Shown one piece after another: positions 27,409 to 36,331 of a stretch of 64,000 nt of DNA; the stretch's first letter is position 1, and every line of letters starts with the position of its first letter. Under the pieces are notes generated by a model. It did no database searches. It was not told the origin of the DNA and saw only the letters and a program-made list of their open reading frames with translations. The translations under genes and the position numbers were made by a program. Where the stretch lies: the NCBI GenBank assembly GCA_019359175.1, contig JAHHHU010000002.1, positions 1-64,000 of the forward strand, given 5' to 3'. Source of the DNA: Phormidium tanganyikae FI6-MK23. Lineage in GTDB: Bacteria; Cyanobacteriota; Cyanobacteriia; Leptolyngbyales; Leptolyngbyaceae.

Positions 27409-28167
27409 GTGCTGAAAAGCCTGATTGCCGACTTCAAAATTATTTTCGATCGTGACCCTGCTGCTCGGAACTGGCTAGAGGTGCTGTTCTGCTATCCAGG
27501 GCTGCAAGCATTGATGTTTCATCGGATCGCTCACTGGCTATTTAAAGTGGGCGTACCATTTGTGCCGAGATTGATTTCGCAGATTGGACGGTTTTGGACT
27601 GGAATTGAGATTCACCCTGGAGCGACTATCGGTCAAGGAGTCTTTATCGATCACGGCATGGGCGTGGTGATTGGAGAAACTGCGATCGTCGGAGATTACG
27701 CGCTGATTTACCAAGGCGTGACATTGGGCGGAACTGGAAAAGAATGCGGCAAACGCCATCCAACCCTCGGCGAAAATGTCATCGTTGGCGCAGGCGCGAA
27801 AGTATTAGGTAACATTCAACTCGGCAATAATGTACGAATTGGGGCGGGATCAGTCGTCTTACGTGATGTTCCGTCAGATTGCACTGTTGTGGGTGTTCCG
27901 GGGCGGATTGTGTATCGGGCTGGCGAACGAGTTGAGCCATTAGAACATGGACGTTTACCCGACTCAGAAGCGCAAGTGATTCGAGCATTGGTTGATCGCA
28001 TTGAATCATTAGAGCAACAGATCCAAATGCTGCAAACTCGCGATTCATTAGCGGTTTGTTATGCGATGCCTGCGGCAGGCTCTAAACCTGAATCTGTGAA
28101 CGATGGGGAAGCGTGTCGATTGCGCGATCGTGTGATCGATGAGTTCCTCGATGGATCTGGAATCTAA
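27409..28167 (+). CDS. cysE: Serine O-acetyltransferase
   Basis: Makes O-acetyl-L-serine from serine and acetyl-CoA, the first step of cysteine synthesis. The 252-residue protein is the short EpsC-type SAT: a helical N-terminus (to about 60) then a left-handed beta helix of hexapeptide repeats (IEIHPGATIGQGVFIDHGMGVVIGE with catalytic D81-H82, GVTLGGTGKE, NVIVGAGAKVLGNIQLG). A C-terminal extension from about 170 is predicted partly coiled and may mediate enzyme association. A GTG at 27409 is used; the upstream ATG at 27401 is out of frame. A clear terminator follows at 28222-28270. Confidence 0.95.
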   Translation: MLKSLIADFKIIFDRDPAARNWLEVLFCYPGLQALMFHRIAHWLFKVGVPFVPRLISQIGRFWTGIEIHPGATIGQGVFIDHGMGVVIGETAIVGDYALIYQGVTLGGTGKECGKRHPTLGENVIVGAGAKVLGNIQLGNNVRIGAGSVVLRDVPSDCTVVGVPGRIVYRAGERVEPLEHGRLPDSEAQVIRALVDRIESLEQQIQMLQTRDSLAVCYAMPAAGSKPESVNDGEACRLRDRVIDEFLDGSGI

Positions 28168-28221
28168 TCCTTCTGAACACTTCTGTAGAGAGAGGAAACT
28201 GTTTCTCCAGCTACGAACATG

Positions 28222-28270
28222 AATGAAGAGCATCTGTGGAATTTCCCCGAAGTTATGCTCTTCATTTTTG
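28222..28270 (+). terminator. Rho-independent terminator after cysE
   Basis: A 12-bp perfect inverted repeat (AATGAAGAGCAT 28222-28233 with its complement 28255-28266) around a 21-nt loop, running into T5. It lies 55 bp after the cysE stop and about 20 bp before the next start codon, so it separates cysE from the DUF4142 gene. Confidence 0.8.
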
Positions 28271-28289
28271 TAGAAATAGGACAGTTTTC

Positions 28290-28916
28290 ATGTTGAGAAA
28301 GTATTTTATCGTGGCAATTTCTGCGATCGTGGGATTGTGTTTCGCGATCGGGGGTTCGTTCTTTTCGCAGGTGAATGCTCAAACCCCGCGTGTTCTCCCG
28401 ACTCCAGTTGGACAAGCAAATGCGGTTGATTTAGCGTTTGTGCAAGCCGCAGGAGAGGCAGGACGCGCCAACCTAATGTTGAGTCAATTAGCCCTGCAAA
28501 GATCCCAAAATCAAGCAGTGCGACAATTTGCCCAAGCTGAAGCTCAGGAGCAACAAAACGTCATTCGACAATTAACACAGATTGCACCTGGAATTCGGGC
28601 GAACGTGCCGCAAGTTCCAGGGCCAAAGTATCAAGCACTGATGACGCGGATGCAGCAACTTTCTGGAACGCAGTTTGACACTGCGTTTCTCGATGAAGGT
28701 GGAGTCAATGCTCACCTAGAGAATGCAGCCGTCTATCAGCGTGAAGCCGCTTTTGGTCGTAATCCTAGCTTGCTGGGTCTGGTGAATCAAAGCTTGCCGA
28801 TTATCAATCAACACTTTACGACTGCCAGCCAATTGACCAACTATCGTTTTGCTCAAGTACCACGGCGGTACAACGAAGCGCAGTTGCCTTCGATCTCGGC
28901 TCCACGCGCTCAATAA
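28290..28916 (+). CDS. Secreted DUF4142-domain protein
   Basis: A 208-residue exported protein of the DUF4142 (ferritin-like four-helix) family. An N-terminal signal peptide is visible (MLRKYFIVAISAIVGLCFAIGGSFF, probable cleavage after VNA), followed by the family pattern VDLAFVQAAGEAGRANLMLSQLALQ, the repeated alanine/gln-rich helices (AQAEAQEQQNVIRQL), and a C-terminal LLGLVNQSLPIINQHFTTA. Function unknown; some members have been linked to metal binding. The ATG at 28290 has AATAGG upstream at a good distance. It is flanked by terminators on both sides, so it is monocistronic. Confidence 0.88.
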   Translation: MLRKYFIVAISAIVGLCFAIGGSFFSQVNAQTPRVLPTPVGQANAVDLAFVQAAGEAGRANLMLSQLALQRSQNQAVRQFAQAEAQEQQNVIRQLTQIAPGIRANVPQVPGPKYQALMTRMQQLSGTQFDTAFLDEGGVNAHLENAAVYQREAAFGRNPSLLGLVNQSLPIINQHFTTASQLTNYRFAQVPRRYNEAQLPSISAPRAQ

Positions 28917-28937
28917 TCACAAATCAATATCTCATTC

Positions 28938-28983
28938 AAACCCGATTTTGAGGATCACTACGATTGTCAAAATCGGGTTTTTG
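28938..28983 (+). terminator. Rho-independent terminator after DUF4142 gene
   Basis: A 14-bp perfect stem (AAACCCGATTTTGA 28938-28951 with 28967-28980) and a 15-nt loop, followed by T-rich sequence (TTTTTG at the base). It lies 22 bp after the stop codon. Confidence 0.88.
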
Positions 28984-29056
28984 TAGTACATTTTTTCTAG
29001 TTTGAATTCGATTTCGTGGTGCATAATGCAGGAACAAACTCACCTCTTCTACGACG

Positions 29057-29272
29057 ATGGCAGACTATCAGCAAATTGAGTATCGTATCGGCAAAGATGG
29101 CAAAGTGACGGAAACAGTGCTAAATGGTGCGGGTGAAAGTTGTACCTTGGCAACCGAAGATTTAGAACGATCGCTTGGCTCGATCGAGTCGCGCGATCTC
29201 TTACCCGAATATCACGACAGCGCAGACAATTCTCTAAATATCGAACAATCCCAAACGATTCAGCAGGAGTAA
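29057..29272 (+). CDS. DUF2997-family small protein
   Basis: A 71-residue protein with the DUF2997 pattern IEYRIGKDGKVTETVLNGAGESC and ATEDLERSLGSIESRDLLPEYHDSADN. Family members in cyanobacteria usually sit beside DUF1257 and Ycf46 AAA genes; here it is instead four bases before a GrpE-like gene (29277), so it probably belongs to the Hsp70 operon. Function is unknown. Its cysteine is conserved in the family. Confidence 0.85.
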   Translation: MADYQQIEYRIGKDGKVTETVLNGAGESCTLATEDLERSLGSIESRDLLPEYHDSADNSLNIEQSQTIQQE

Positions 29273-29276
29273 TCGA

Positions 29277-29894
29277 ATGGATTTGGGCGTGATTGGGTTA
29301 TCGTTGGGCTTGGTTGGGCTTGGGTCATTTTATTGGCGATCGCATAAAGCCGCTCAAGCCACAGAAGCAATATTGCGATCGGAAATCGATGCCCTCAAGC
29401 AAACGCAAACGAATCTTGAACAGAAACTAGAAAGTGCGATCGCAGATTGGCAAACCAGCCAGCGTGAGAAAGCTGCCTTAGAAATTCAGATCGAGGAATT
29501 CAAGCAACAGTGCGCGAGATTGCGATCGCAGTTAGAAACACAATCAACTCAAACCCAACAAGATTCTGAAATCAAAGCATTCGAGCAAATTCAATCCTTG
29601 CTAACGCAATATCCGAGTGTTCGACGGATGACCGAAACGAAGCCAGATTTGCCTGCTCGAAATCTGATTGGAATGTTCACCGCACTCGATAATTTGATCA
29701 AATTCTGGGACTATCAAGCGATCGGCAAACCTTGGGAACAAGTCGAATTCGATCCACAACTGCATCAGGGTGATGTTGCCGATTTAGCACCTGGAGAAGC
29801 AGTATTTGTGCGATTTATTGGATATCGGAATGACGATCGCATTTTAATTCCTGCCAAAGTGAGTCGAACTTTACCTGCTGGAGCAACATCATGA
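29277..29894 (+). CDS. Membrane-anchored GrpE-like protein
   Basis: A 205-residue protein with a hydrophobic N-terminus (LGVIGLSLGLVGLGSFYW, about 3-20) as a single anchor, a long coiled coil (about 25-105), and a C-terminal beta-rich part (130-200) that looks GrpE-like: NLIKFWDYQAIGKPWEQVEFDPQLHQGDVADL and FVRFIGYRNDDRILIPAKVS. GrpE is the nucleotide exchange factor of Hsp70. It is followed by the Hsp70-like gene with a four-base overlap (ATGA at 29891), so a dedicated exchange factor for that protein is likely. The membrane anchor is unusual for GrpE, which is normally soluble. Confidence 0.75.
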   Translation: MDLGVIGLSLGLVGLGSFYWRSHKAAQATEAILRSEIDALKQTQTNLEQKLESAIADWQTSQREKAALEIQIEEFKQQCARLRSQLETQSTQTQQDSEIKAFEQIQSLLTQYPSVRRMTETKPDLPARNLIGMFTALDNLIKFWDYQAIGKPWEQVEFDPQLHQGDVADLAPGEAVFVRFIGYRNDDRILIPAKVSRTLPAGATS

Positions 29895-31441
29895 CCGCAG
29901 TAGCGATCGATTTTGGAACCAGTAACACGGTGATTAGTATCTTAGAACCGGATACACAAGCGCCAGTCACATTGAGAGTTCCGAATATTACTCGATTGTT
30001 CAACGAAGTGGCAGTGATACCAAGCCTAGTGTTTGTCCAGGGAAAAGGGGATTTTGTTGTTGGGGAAACTGTGCGATCGCAGCGTCTCGGATTGATGCAA
30101 CCGCAACGATTTTTTCGCACATTCAAACGCGATTTAGCCGCAGATTTTCAGCCCCCTGCACGAACGATCGACGGACAGATTTATGATGCCGAAGCGATCG
30201 CAGTTCACTTTCTCAACCAAATCTGGGAAGCTATCAAAGCCGCACAGATTGAGCCTTCATTGTTAATTTTCACAGTTCCAGTCGGCGCATTTGAAAGATA
30301 CCTTGATTGGTTTCAGGATGTTGCCTTAAAGTTTGGTTTTCCTGATGTGAAGTTCGTGGATGAATCGACTGCGGCAGCATTAGGCTATGCGGTTCAGCGT
30401 CCCGGATCTACAGTTTTAGTGGCTGACTTTGGTGGCGGAACATTAGATTTAAGCTTAGTTCGCATTTCAGGAATGGCGACCGGGCAGGAAGTTTTACGGG
30501 CTGAAGTGTTAGCGAAAGCGGATGCGTATGTTGGGGGTGAGGATCTCGATCGCTGGATTGTCGAGAGCTATCTTCAGCAGATGAACACCACGCGCGAATC
30601 AATTGGAGAAATCGGCTGGCAGAATTTATTGTCGATCGCAGAACAGCTAAAGATTCGCCTTTCAAGCGTAGATGAAGCCAAAGAAAGCTGGTTCGACGAA
30701 GAGAATTTTATCTATCACGATTTGGTGTTAGCGCGATCGCAGTTCGAGAACTTGTTAGAAAATCGGCAACTATTAGAGCAAGTTCGCCAAGCGATCGACG
30801 AAACCTTACAGCTTGGAAGGCGAAAAGGTGTACAAAAATCGGACATTGAGCAAGTTCTATTAGTCGGTGGAAGCTGCCAAATTCGCGCGATTCAGCAATT
30901 GTTCATTTCGTATTTTGGACGGCAAAGAGTTCAGATACACAAACCATTTGAAGCAGTCGCACATGGAGCATTAGCGCTAACTCAAATTGCTGGATTAGAA
31001 GACTATCTGAGACATGGTTATGCAATTCGATTATGGGAGCCTTATTCTCGATCGTATAGCTACTTCCCTTTGTTTGAACCTGGCACAAAATATCCGTGTC
31101 AGCGTGAAGAACCATTAATGTTACAAGCCGCTTCAGAAGGGCAAACTGAGATTCGGTTAGACATTGGAGAAGTGGCGCAAGTGACCGAATCAGAAGTGAT
31201 TTACGATGCTCAGGGGCGAATGAGCAGTACGCCTTTACGCCAGCAGGAAACTTATCGATCGCTGGATCGCGATCGTAATCAAGTCTGTGTGGCGCGACTC
31301 GATCCACCGGGACAACTAGGAATCGATCGAATTTCGGTCGAATTACAAGTGACAGAACATCGAATCTTAACCGCAACTGTTCGGGATTTGCTCACACAGG
31401 CCGTATTAGTAGAACAAAGCGCGATCTCAAAACTCAATTAG
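29891..31441 (+). CDS. Divergent Hsp70-family protein
   Basis: A 516-residue Hsp70/actin-fold ATPase. It has the phosphate-1 motif AIDFGTSNTVIS near the start, phosphate-2 VADFGGGTLDLSLVRI at about 177-192 and the adenosine motif VLLVGGSCQIRAIQQLF. It is shorter than DnaK (about 640) and its C-terminal part after 390 does not look like a full substrate-binding domain plus lid. It overlaps the GrpE-like gene by four bases and is followed after eight bases by the broken HEAT-repeat gene, so the cluster is DUF2997, GrpE-like, Hsp70-like, HEAT. Specific client unknown. Confidence 0.9.
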   Translation: MTAVAIDFGTSNTVISILEPDTQAPVTLRVPNITRLFNEVAVIPSLVFVQGKGDFVVGETVRSQRLGLMQPQRFFRTFKRDLAADFQPPARTIDGQIYDAEAIAVHFLNQIWEAIKAAQIEPSLLIFTVPVGAFERYLDWFQDVALKFGFPDVKFVDESTAAALGYAVQRPGSTVLVADFGGGTLDLSLVRISGMATGQEVLRAEVLAKADAYVGGEDLDRWIVESYLQQMNTTRESIGEIGWQNLLSIAEQLKIRLSSVDEAKESWFDEENFIYHDLVLARSQFENLLENRQLLEQVRQAIDETLQLGRRKGVQKSDIEQVLLVGGSCQIRAIQQLFISYFGRQRVQIHKPFEAVAHGALALTQIAGLEDYLRHGYAIRLWEPYSRSYSYFPLFEPGTKYPCQREEPLMLQAASEGQTEIRLDIGEVAQVTESEVIYDAQGRMSSTPLRQQETYRSLDRDRNQVCVARLDPPGQLGIDRISVELQVTEHRILTATVRDLLTQAVLVEQSAISKLN

Positions 31442-31449
31442 GATTTTTT

Positions 31450-32039
31450 ATGACTTCTAATCCTTCAGACTTTGACGCAATTCTCGGTGGACAATCTCCC
31501 GCACCCCATCAAGGCGCACTTCTCGGCGGAATCGAAGGGATTCAGCAAAAGCTTAAACACGATGATCTCTCCATTCGTTTAGAAGCGGTTGATCAGGCTT
31601 GGAGCTATGGAACGGCGGGACTGGGATGTTTGCATCAGGCATTGAGCGATCGATCTAAATTGGTGCGTCGTTGATCGCGCTGGCTGTTGCGACAACCCCA
31701 AGGTTCACCGCTCACTCATCCGCCGCTGTGGAACATGACAGAGCGCTTTGAGGGTTTAGGATATAGCGATCATGTGGAACAGTTTGCGAAGCGGCAAGTT
31801 TGGCAGTTTAATCCAGAGGAAGCATTGCCGAATCCCAACAGTTTGCGTATGCGTTTCGGTGTGACTATGACGACGAAGATGATAGTGTTGCAAATCAACT
31901 CGATGTGTTATTGGAAATGCCCGGAGCCGAACAGACTGAAGCACTGGTGATCGGGGTTTGGGTTGGAGGTGACGGAGTTTGTACCGGGGATGACTCTTCT
32001 CAGGGGCTTGTCGAGAGTTTGGTGGTATTGCACGATCGT
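31450..32039 (+). pseudogene. Broken HEAT-repeat / leucine-rich-repeat protein gene
   Basis: The first frame starts MTSNPSDFDAILGGQ, continues as a short HEAT-like helix pair (IQQKLKHDDLSIRLEAVDQAWSYG) and hits an in-frame TGA at 31672-31674. The same frame goes on (WLLRQPQGSPLTHPPLWNMTERFEGLGY, KRQVWQFNPEEALPNPN). Near 31845 the frame shifts, and the sequence resumes as FAYAFRCDYDDEDDSVANQLDVLLEMPG and EALVIGVWVGGDGVCTGDDSSQGLVESLVVLHDR. The last part resembles cyanobacterial HEAT/LRR proteins and the STM4015 type. It stops at about 32039, where a radical SAM sequence begins. Its original C-terminal LRR part is missing. Confidence 0.75.
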
Positions 32040-33044
32040 GGGCTCGATCGAATTAGTATCGGTGTTCAGAGCTTCATCGATAGCGAAGCTCTCTCAACCC
32101 AACGCCGCCAAACTTCAGATCAAGTCAAAGCTGCTCTGACTCGAATCCGAGAAGTGAACTTTCCTACATTGAACATTGACCTAATTTATGGACTACCAGG
32201 ACAAACAGTAAAAACTTGGCTTCAATCGCTCAAAACGGCTTTAGTCTTTCAGCCTGAAGAACTTTATCTGTACCCGCTCTATGTTCGTCCGCTGACCGGA
32301 TTAGGAATCAGCGATCGAGAATGGGATGATATTCGCCTCGCTTGCTATCGCACAGGTAGAGACTTCCTCAAAGCACAAGGCTACACCCAAGTTTCAATGC
32401 GAATGTTTCGATCGAACACTGCACCCGAAACGTCTGCACCCGTTTATTGTTGTCAAGCAGACGGCATGATTGGTTTAGGATGTGGAGCGCGATCGTATAC
32501 TACTTCTTTGCACTACTCAAATGATTATGCAGTGAACGCAAAAGAGATTAAAAGCATCATCGAACAATACAACAACACTGAAGACTTTAATCTCGTAAAC
32601 TATGGCTTTGAGTTAGATTTAGAGGAGCAAAAACGGCGGTTTATCTTGATTTCGGTGTTGTCAGAAGAGGGATTGAATCTTGCGGCATATCGCGATCGCT
32701 TTCACTCAGAACCCTTAAAAGACTTTCCCGAACTCCAACAACTGATCGAACTCAATTTAGTAAATCAGAATTGGAAACTCACCGAGCTAGGATTTGAGCG
32801 ATCGGATACGTTCGGATCTTGGTTGTTTTCGGAAACTGTGCGATCGCACTCCTATTCCCTCTTGAAATCGGCAGGCGCGAACTCACCCGAATTAGAACTT
32901 GGGATTCTGTTGAGAATTGGCGATCGAGTAAAAGCAATTCACCTCAGCCATAACAATGGTCGTGCTGATGCTCATGATTTGATTCCCGCTGAGATCTGGT
33001 TTGCCTCATCTGAACGGTTAGATAAAAAGCGAAATCGTCGTTAG
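32040..33044 (+). pseudogene. N-terminally truncated STM4012-type radical SAM gene, fused in frame to the HEAT fragment
   Basis: From GLDRISIGVQSFIDSEALSTQRRQ the sequence is clearly the middle and C-terminal part of an STM4012-family (HemN-like) radical SAM protein: TLNIDLIYGLPGQTVKTW, EELYLYPLYVRPLTGLG, GYTQVSMRMFR, and VYCCQADGMIGLGCGARSYT. The first third, including the CxxxCxxC cluster motif and the GGTP strand, is absent. The reading frame is open from the HEAT fragment (GTG at 31905) into it, so a chimeric 379-residue protein could be made but could not bind the SAM cluster. The last 55 residues after about 32850 also look unlike the family. Joining occurred at CGATCG-rich sequence, suggesting a microhomology deletion. 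Confidence 0.75.
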
Positions 33045-33083
33045 ATCCTTCGACGAGGTTTCTTTTACAGATCGAATTTGAAC

Positions 33084-33172
33084 GGAGAGAGAGGGATTCG
33101 AACCCTCGGTACGGTTCAAGACCGTACAACAGATTAGCAATCTGCCGCTTTCGACCACTCAGCCATCTCTCC
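33084..33172 (-). tRNA. tRNA-Ser (anticodon GCT)
   Basis: An 89-nt gene on the minus strand. Acceptor arms GGAGAGA/TCTCTCC pair perfectly; D arm TGGCTGAGTGGTCG; anticodon stem CAGAT/ATCTG with loop TTGCTAA, anticodon GCT, reading AGC and AGT. It has a long variable arm (TACGGTCTTGAACCGTA) and T loop GGTTCGAATCC, all typical for serine. The CCA tail is not encoded. Confidence 0.97.
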
Positions 33173-33241
33173 AGAGTGATGAGCCACTATCATAACAGGT
33201 TTTAGTGACTCGATCGTAGTTTTTTTGTGCGGAAATGAACC

Positions 33242-34333
33242 TTAATGAAGCGCGATGCTGAATCCTGCAAGCAGCGCCGCGATCGCATAAAACCAGCCAA
33301 CAACTTGAGTTTCAGACCAGCCTGTCAGCTCCAGATGATTGTGAAACGGCGACATCTTAAACAGACGCTTGCCGACTCCGTTTGCATCTTTCGTCGCCTT
33401 GAAATACGTAACCTGAGCAATCACAGAAAGCGTCTCTAGGAAGAATAGACCGCTGAGAATCAACAGCGCAAACAGCGAGTTTGTCAGCAAGCCTACCGCA
33501 GCGAGTGCGCCCCCTAATGCCAGCGATCCCGTGTCGCCCATGAACACCCGTGCCGGATTGCGATTGTGAACGAGGAAGCCAAGACAGCCACCACTCAGCG
33601 CTGAACAGAAAATCGCGAGATCGGTATGTTGTGGGAAAATTAGCGCTCCTAAACCGAGAAGCGCGATCGCGACCGTTCCACCTGCCAATCCATCCATGCC
33701 ATCGGTTAGGTTCGTAGCGTTACTTTCTGCCACGAGAACAAAACAAGATAGAACCCAAAATAGCGCCCCTAATGGCAACATCAGCCCAAAGGGAAGCGCG
33801 ATCGTCGTCAAGCTTGAATTTGTGATCATCAGCCAGGGACAAAAAGCAACCGCAAAAAAGATTTGCAGTCCCATCTTGGTTTTGGGTGAGATTCCTTTGT
33901 TCGACTTGCGGCGGATAATTTGCCAGTCGTCAATAAATCCGATCGCAGCGTAAGACAGCGTGAGCGCTGAAACGGCGATCGCATTGCTAGAAAATTCTGA
34001 TAAATAAAGTCCGATCACAACCGCCACGGGAACAAAGAAAGCGCCTCCCATCGTCGGAGTACCAGCCTTCTTCAGATGCGATTGGGGCCCATCTTCGCGA
34101 ATAATTTGTCCCGCTTTCAATGCCTTGAGAAACGGAACTGCCCAGAAACCAACTCCTGCTGTCGCCAGTCCGCTCATCCACATTGGAAGGGTTAGTGATG
34201 CACTCTGACTCCAACCGCGACCACCGAAATGATCGAGTCCAATCGATGCGATCGTCATGCCAATCGTGAGTAGAAGGAACAATCGTGTTCCTGAGAAATT
34301 CAAGGCTCGTCCTGTAAATAATTTTGCGTCCAC
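33242..34333 (-). CDS. mraY: Phospho-N-acetylmuramoyl-pentapeptide transferase
   Basis: Integral membrane enzyme that makes lipid I from UDP-MurNAc-pentapeptide and undecaprenyl phosphate. The 363-residue protein has about ten membrane segments. Active-site motifs are visible: IDDWQIIRRKSNKG (Asp pair), ATNLTDGMDGLAGG and the late HNHLELTGW. The ATG at 34333 gives MDAKLFTGRALNFSG. The gene is alone: 70 bp after tRNA-Ser in the same direction and 73 bp downstream of DUF3134. Confidence 0.96.
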   Translation of the reverse strand: MDAKLFTGRALNFSGTRLFLLLTIGMTIASIGLDHFGGRGWSQSASLTLPMWMSGLATAGVGFWAVPFLKALKAGQIIREDGPQSHLKKAGTPTMGGAFFVPVAVVIGLYLSEFSSNAIAVSALTLSYAAIGFIDDWQIIRRKSNKGISPKTKMGLQIFFAVAFCPWLMITNSSLTTIALPFGLMLPLGALFWVLSCFVLVAESNATNLTDGMDGLAGGTVAIALLGLGALIFPQHTDLAIFCSALSGGCLGFLVHNRNPARVFMGDTGSLALGGALAAVGLLTNSLFALLILSGLFFLETLSVIAQVTYFKATKDANGVGKRLFKMSPFHNHLELTGWSETQVVGWFYAIAALLAGFSIALH

Positions 34334-34405
34334 AGGTTTTTCACTTCACTCCGCACATTACACCACACTCAGCCAAATAACTCGGTTTAGAACCGAGTCG
34401 ATCGT

Positions 34406-34642
34406 CTAATCTTCTGGATCGAGATCGTCATCGTCATCATCGGTATCAAAGGTGCCGCCATCATTTTCCATCAGTTCGTTGATTTCTTCCTCATCATCGA
34501 GGTAGTCGAAATCTGCGTTGTCACGCGCTAAAAGCCGACCGGAACTTTCGAGCCAGTCAAGGATCGAGGATTCTTGCTGCATTGGGATAATCGCTGCGCG
34601 AGAAGTTCGAGTTTCTTGACGTAAAGAGGGGTTATGAATCAT
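34406..34642 (-). CDS. DUF3134-family acidic small protein
   Basis: A 78-residue cyanobacterial protein with the DUF3134 signature IPMQQESSILDWLESSGRLLARD, followed by a very acidic tail (DDEEEINELMENDG, then DTDDDDDDLDPED). No enzymatic motif; the role is unknown. It precedes mraY on the same strand by 73 bp. Confidence 0.85.
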   Translation of the reverse strand: MIHNPSLRQETRTSRAAIIPMQQESSILDWLESSGRLLARDNADFDYLDDEEEINELMENDGGTFDTDDDDDDLDPED

Positions 34643-34941
34643 TGAACGGTTGTAACTCCAGCAGTAAAAAGGTCTGCTTCTATTCTAGATCGACTAAAAC
34701 ACCCAGAGCATACCACTTACGGGCACGTTTGGCATACCGATTTTGCTCCAATTCGAGCAATTTCTGAGATGAATCTGTTTCGCTTTAGATTCAAAGCATT
34801 GTGTACATTTTTCTGAAATTGTCAAGAAGATTCTTTCTAAAGGTCGATCGACCATGATTTAAGAAAGGTTTTCAAACTGAAACAGAGGCGTAGGGAGCGA
34901 TTACGATTAATACTGGTTGCTTTTTACTCTGGGAGCGCGTC
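34643..34941. other. Intergenic region between divergent genes
   Basis: About 300 bp separate DUF3134 from the PAP/fibrillin gene. They must contain both promoters. I see no conserved palindrome, riboswitch or small ORF with a credible ribosome binding site. Confidence 0.5.
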
Positions 34942-35526
34942 ATGATCGGGAAATCGGCTTTACTTGAAGTGATCGCCGGGAAAAATCGGGGTCTTCTTGC
35001 CAACGATGCCCAGAAACAAGGAATTTTGTCCGCGATCGCACAGCTTGAGGATCGAAATCCGACTCCGCGACCGATTGAAGCGTTGAGTTTGCTGGATGGC
35101 GATTGGCGACTACTTTATACGACCAGTCGCGGCATTCTCGGAATTGATCGGTTTCCGTTGATTAACTTAGGTCAGGTGTATCAATGTATTCGCGCACCGG
35201 AAGCGAAGCTGTACAACATTGCGGAAGTTTCGGGGCTGCCGTTTTTGGAGGGGATCGTTTCGGTGGGGGCGCGATTTCGTCCGCTGTCCGAACGGCGCGT
35301 CGATGTGAAATTTGAGCGATCGCTGATTGGGTTGCAGCGTCTCATAAATTACCAGTCGCCCAGTCATCTGATTCAACAGCTAGAATCCGATCAGAAGTTT
35401 GCTGCGATCGACTTTAGTATCGAGAACCGAGATCAGCAGGGTTGGCTCGATATTACGTATCTCGATGAGGATTTGCGGATCGGGCGCGGCAACGAAGGTA
35501 GTGTGTTCGTTTTAACCAAAGAGTAA
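34942..35526 (+). CDS. PAP/fibrillin-family protein
   Basis: A 194-residue plastid-lipid-associated protein (fibrillin) homologue, with the lipocalin-like PAP pattern LLDGDWRLLYTTSRGILGIDRFP near 50-72 and VSVGARFRPLSERRVDVKFERSLIG in the middle, and a DITYLDEDLRIGRGNEGSVFVL ending that is the family signature. Fibrillins bind lipids or quinones at thylakoids and plastoglobules. The gene is three bases before the PD-(D/E)XK gene, so they are co-transcribed. Confidence 0.92.
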   Translation: MIGKSALLEVIAGKNRGLLANDAQKQGILSAIAQLEDRNPTPRPIEALSLLDGDWRLLYTTSRGILGIDRFPLINLGQVYQCIRAPEAKLYNIAEVSGLPFLEGIVSVGARFRPLSERRVDVKFERSLIGLQRLINYQSPSHLIQQLESDQKFAAIDFSIENRDQQGWLDITYLDEDLRIGRGNEGSVFVLTKE

Positions 35527-35529
35527 TCG

Positions 35530-36309
35530 ATGCGACTTTCTCAAGGTCATCTCAATCTATTAGAACTGTGTCCGCGTAAATTTCAGCATACGTATCTAGA
35601 GCAGTTGGGATCACCGAATTCTCCTGATCAACAAGAGCGACTTGCGGCGGGAAGTCGGTTTCATTCGTTGATGCAGCAGTGGGAAATGGGTTTACCGATC
35701 GAGCCTTTTTTGCAAGAAGATCCGCAACTGAGACAGTGGTTTCATGCGTTTATTGCCGCTGCTCCGCAAATTCTACAGATTCACGATCCGATGTTCCGAG
35801 AGAGCGAACATCTACGAATGCTGGAATTTCAGGGGCATATGTTGACGGTTGTGTATGATTTGTTGATTTTGACTGAGCAAGAGGCGCAGATTCTCGATTG
35901 GAAGACTTATCCGAAGCCGTTAAGAAGCGATCGCTTATCACAAAGCTGGCAGTCTCGCTTGTATCCGTTTGTGCTGGCTGAGACGAGTGATTTCGCGCTT
36001 GAGCAGATTTCGATGACGTATTGGTTTTTTCAGGCGAAAGGGGAAACGGAATCGCCGCAGAGTTTGAAGCTTTCTTACAGTGCGAAACAGCATGAGGAAA
36101 CGCGGCAGGGATTAATTCGATCGCTGAATCAGTTTAGTCAATGGCTCGATCGATATGAGACGCAGGGCGAGTTTTTTCCTCAAATCCCGGAAACCGCAGA
36201 GGAATGTTCGGATTGTAGCTTCGCGATTCGGTGCCAGCGATCGAGCCAAGCTTTGGAACTTCCTGAATCGTTCCTGTCCTTCGCAGAAATTCAGGAAGTT
36301 CCATTGTGA
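35530..36309 (+). CDS. PD-(D/E)XK nuclease-family protein with 4Fe-4S cysteines
   Basis: A 259-residue RecB-like nuclease domain protein. The core reads GSRFHSLMQQW (family His), QILDWKTYPKP (catalytic D-x-K) and SQSWQSRLYPFVLAE (Gln and Tyr of motif QxxxY). Four cysteines, C14 (LCPRKFQHTYL) and C226/C229/C235 (CSDCSFAIRC), match the iron-sulfur staple of AddB/Cas4-type enzymes. The gene follows the fibrillin gene by three bases; role unknown but probably DNA repair or nucleic-acid processing. Confidence 0.88.
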   Translation: MRLSQGHLNLLELCPRKFQHTYLEQLGSPNSPDQQERLAAGSRFHSLMQQWEMGLPIEPFLQEDPQLRQWFHAFIAAAPQILQIHDPMFRESEHLRMLEFQGHMLTVVYDLLILTEQEAQILDWKTYPKPLRSDRLSQSWQSRLYPFVLAETSDFALEQISMTYWFFQAKGETESPQSLKLSYSAKQHEETRQGLIRSLNQFSQWLDRYETQGEFFPQIPETAEECSDCSFAIRCQRSSQALELPESFLSFAEIQEVPL

Positions 36310-36331
36310 TCTTGCTGATGAAGTTCTGCGT

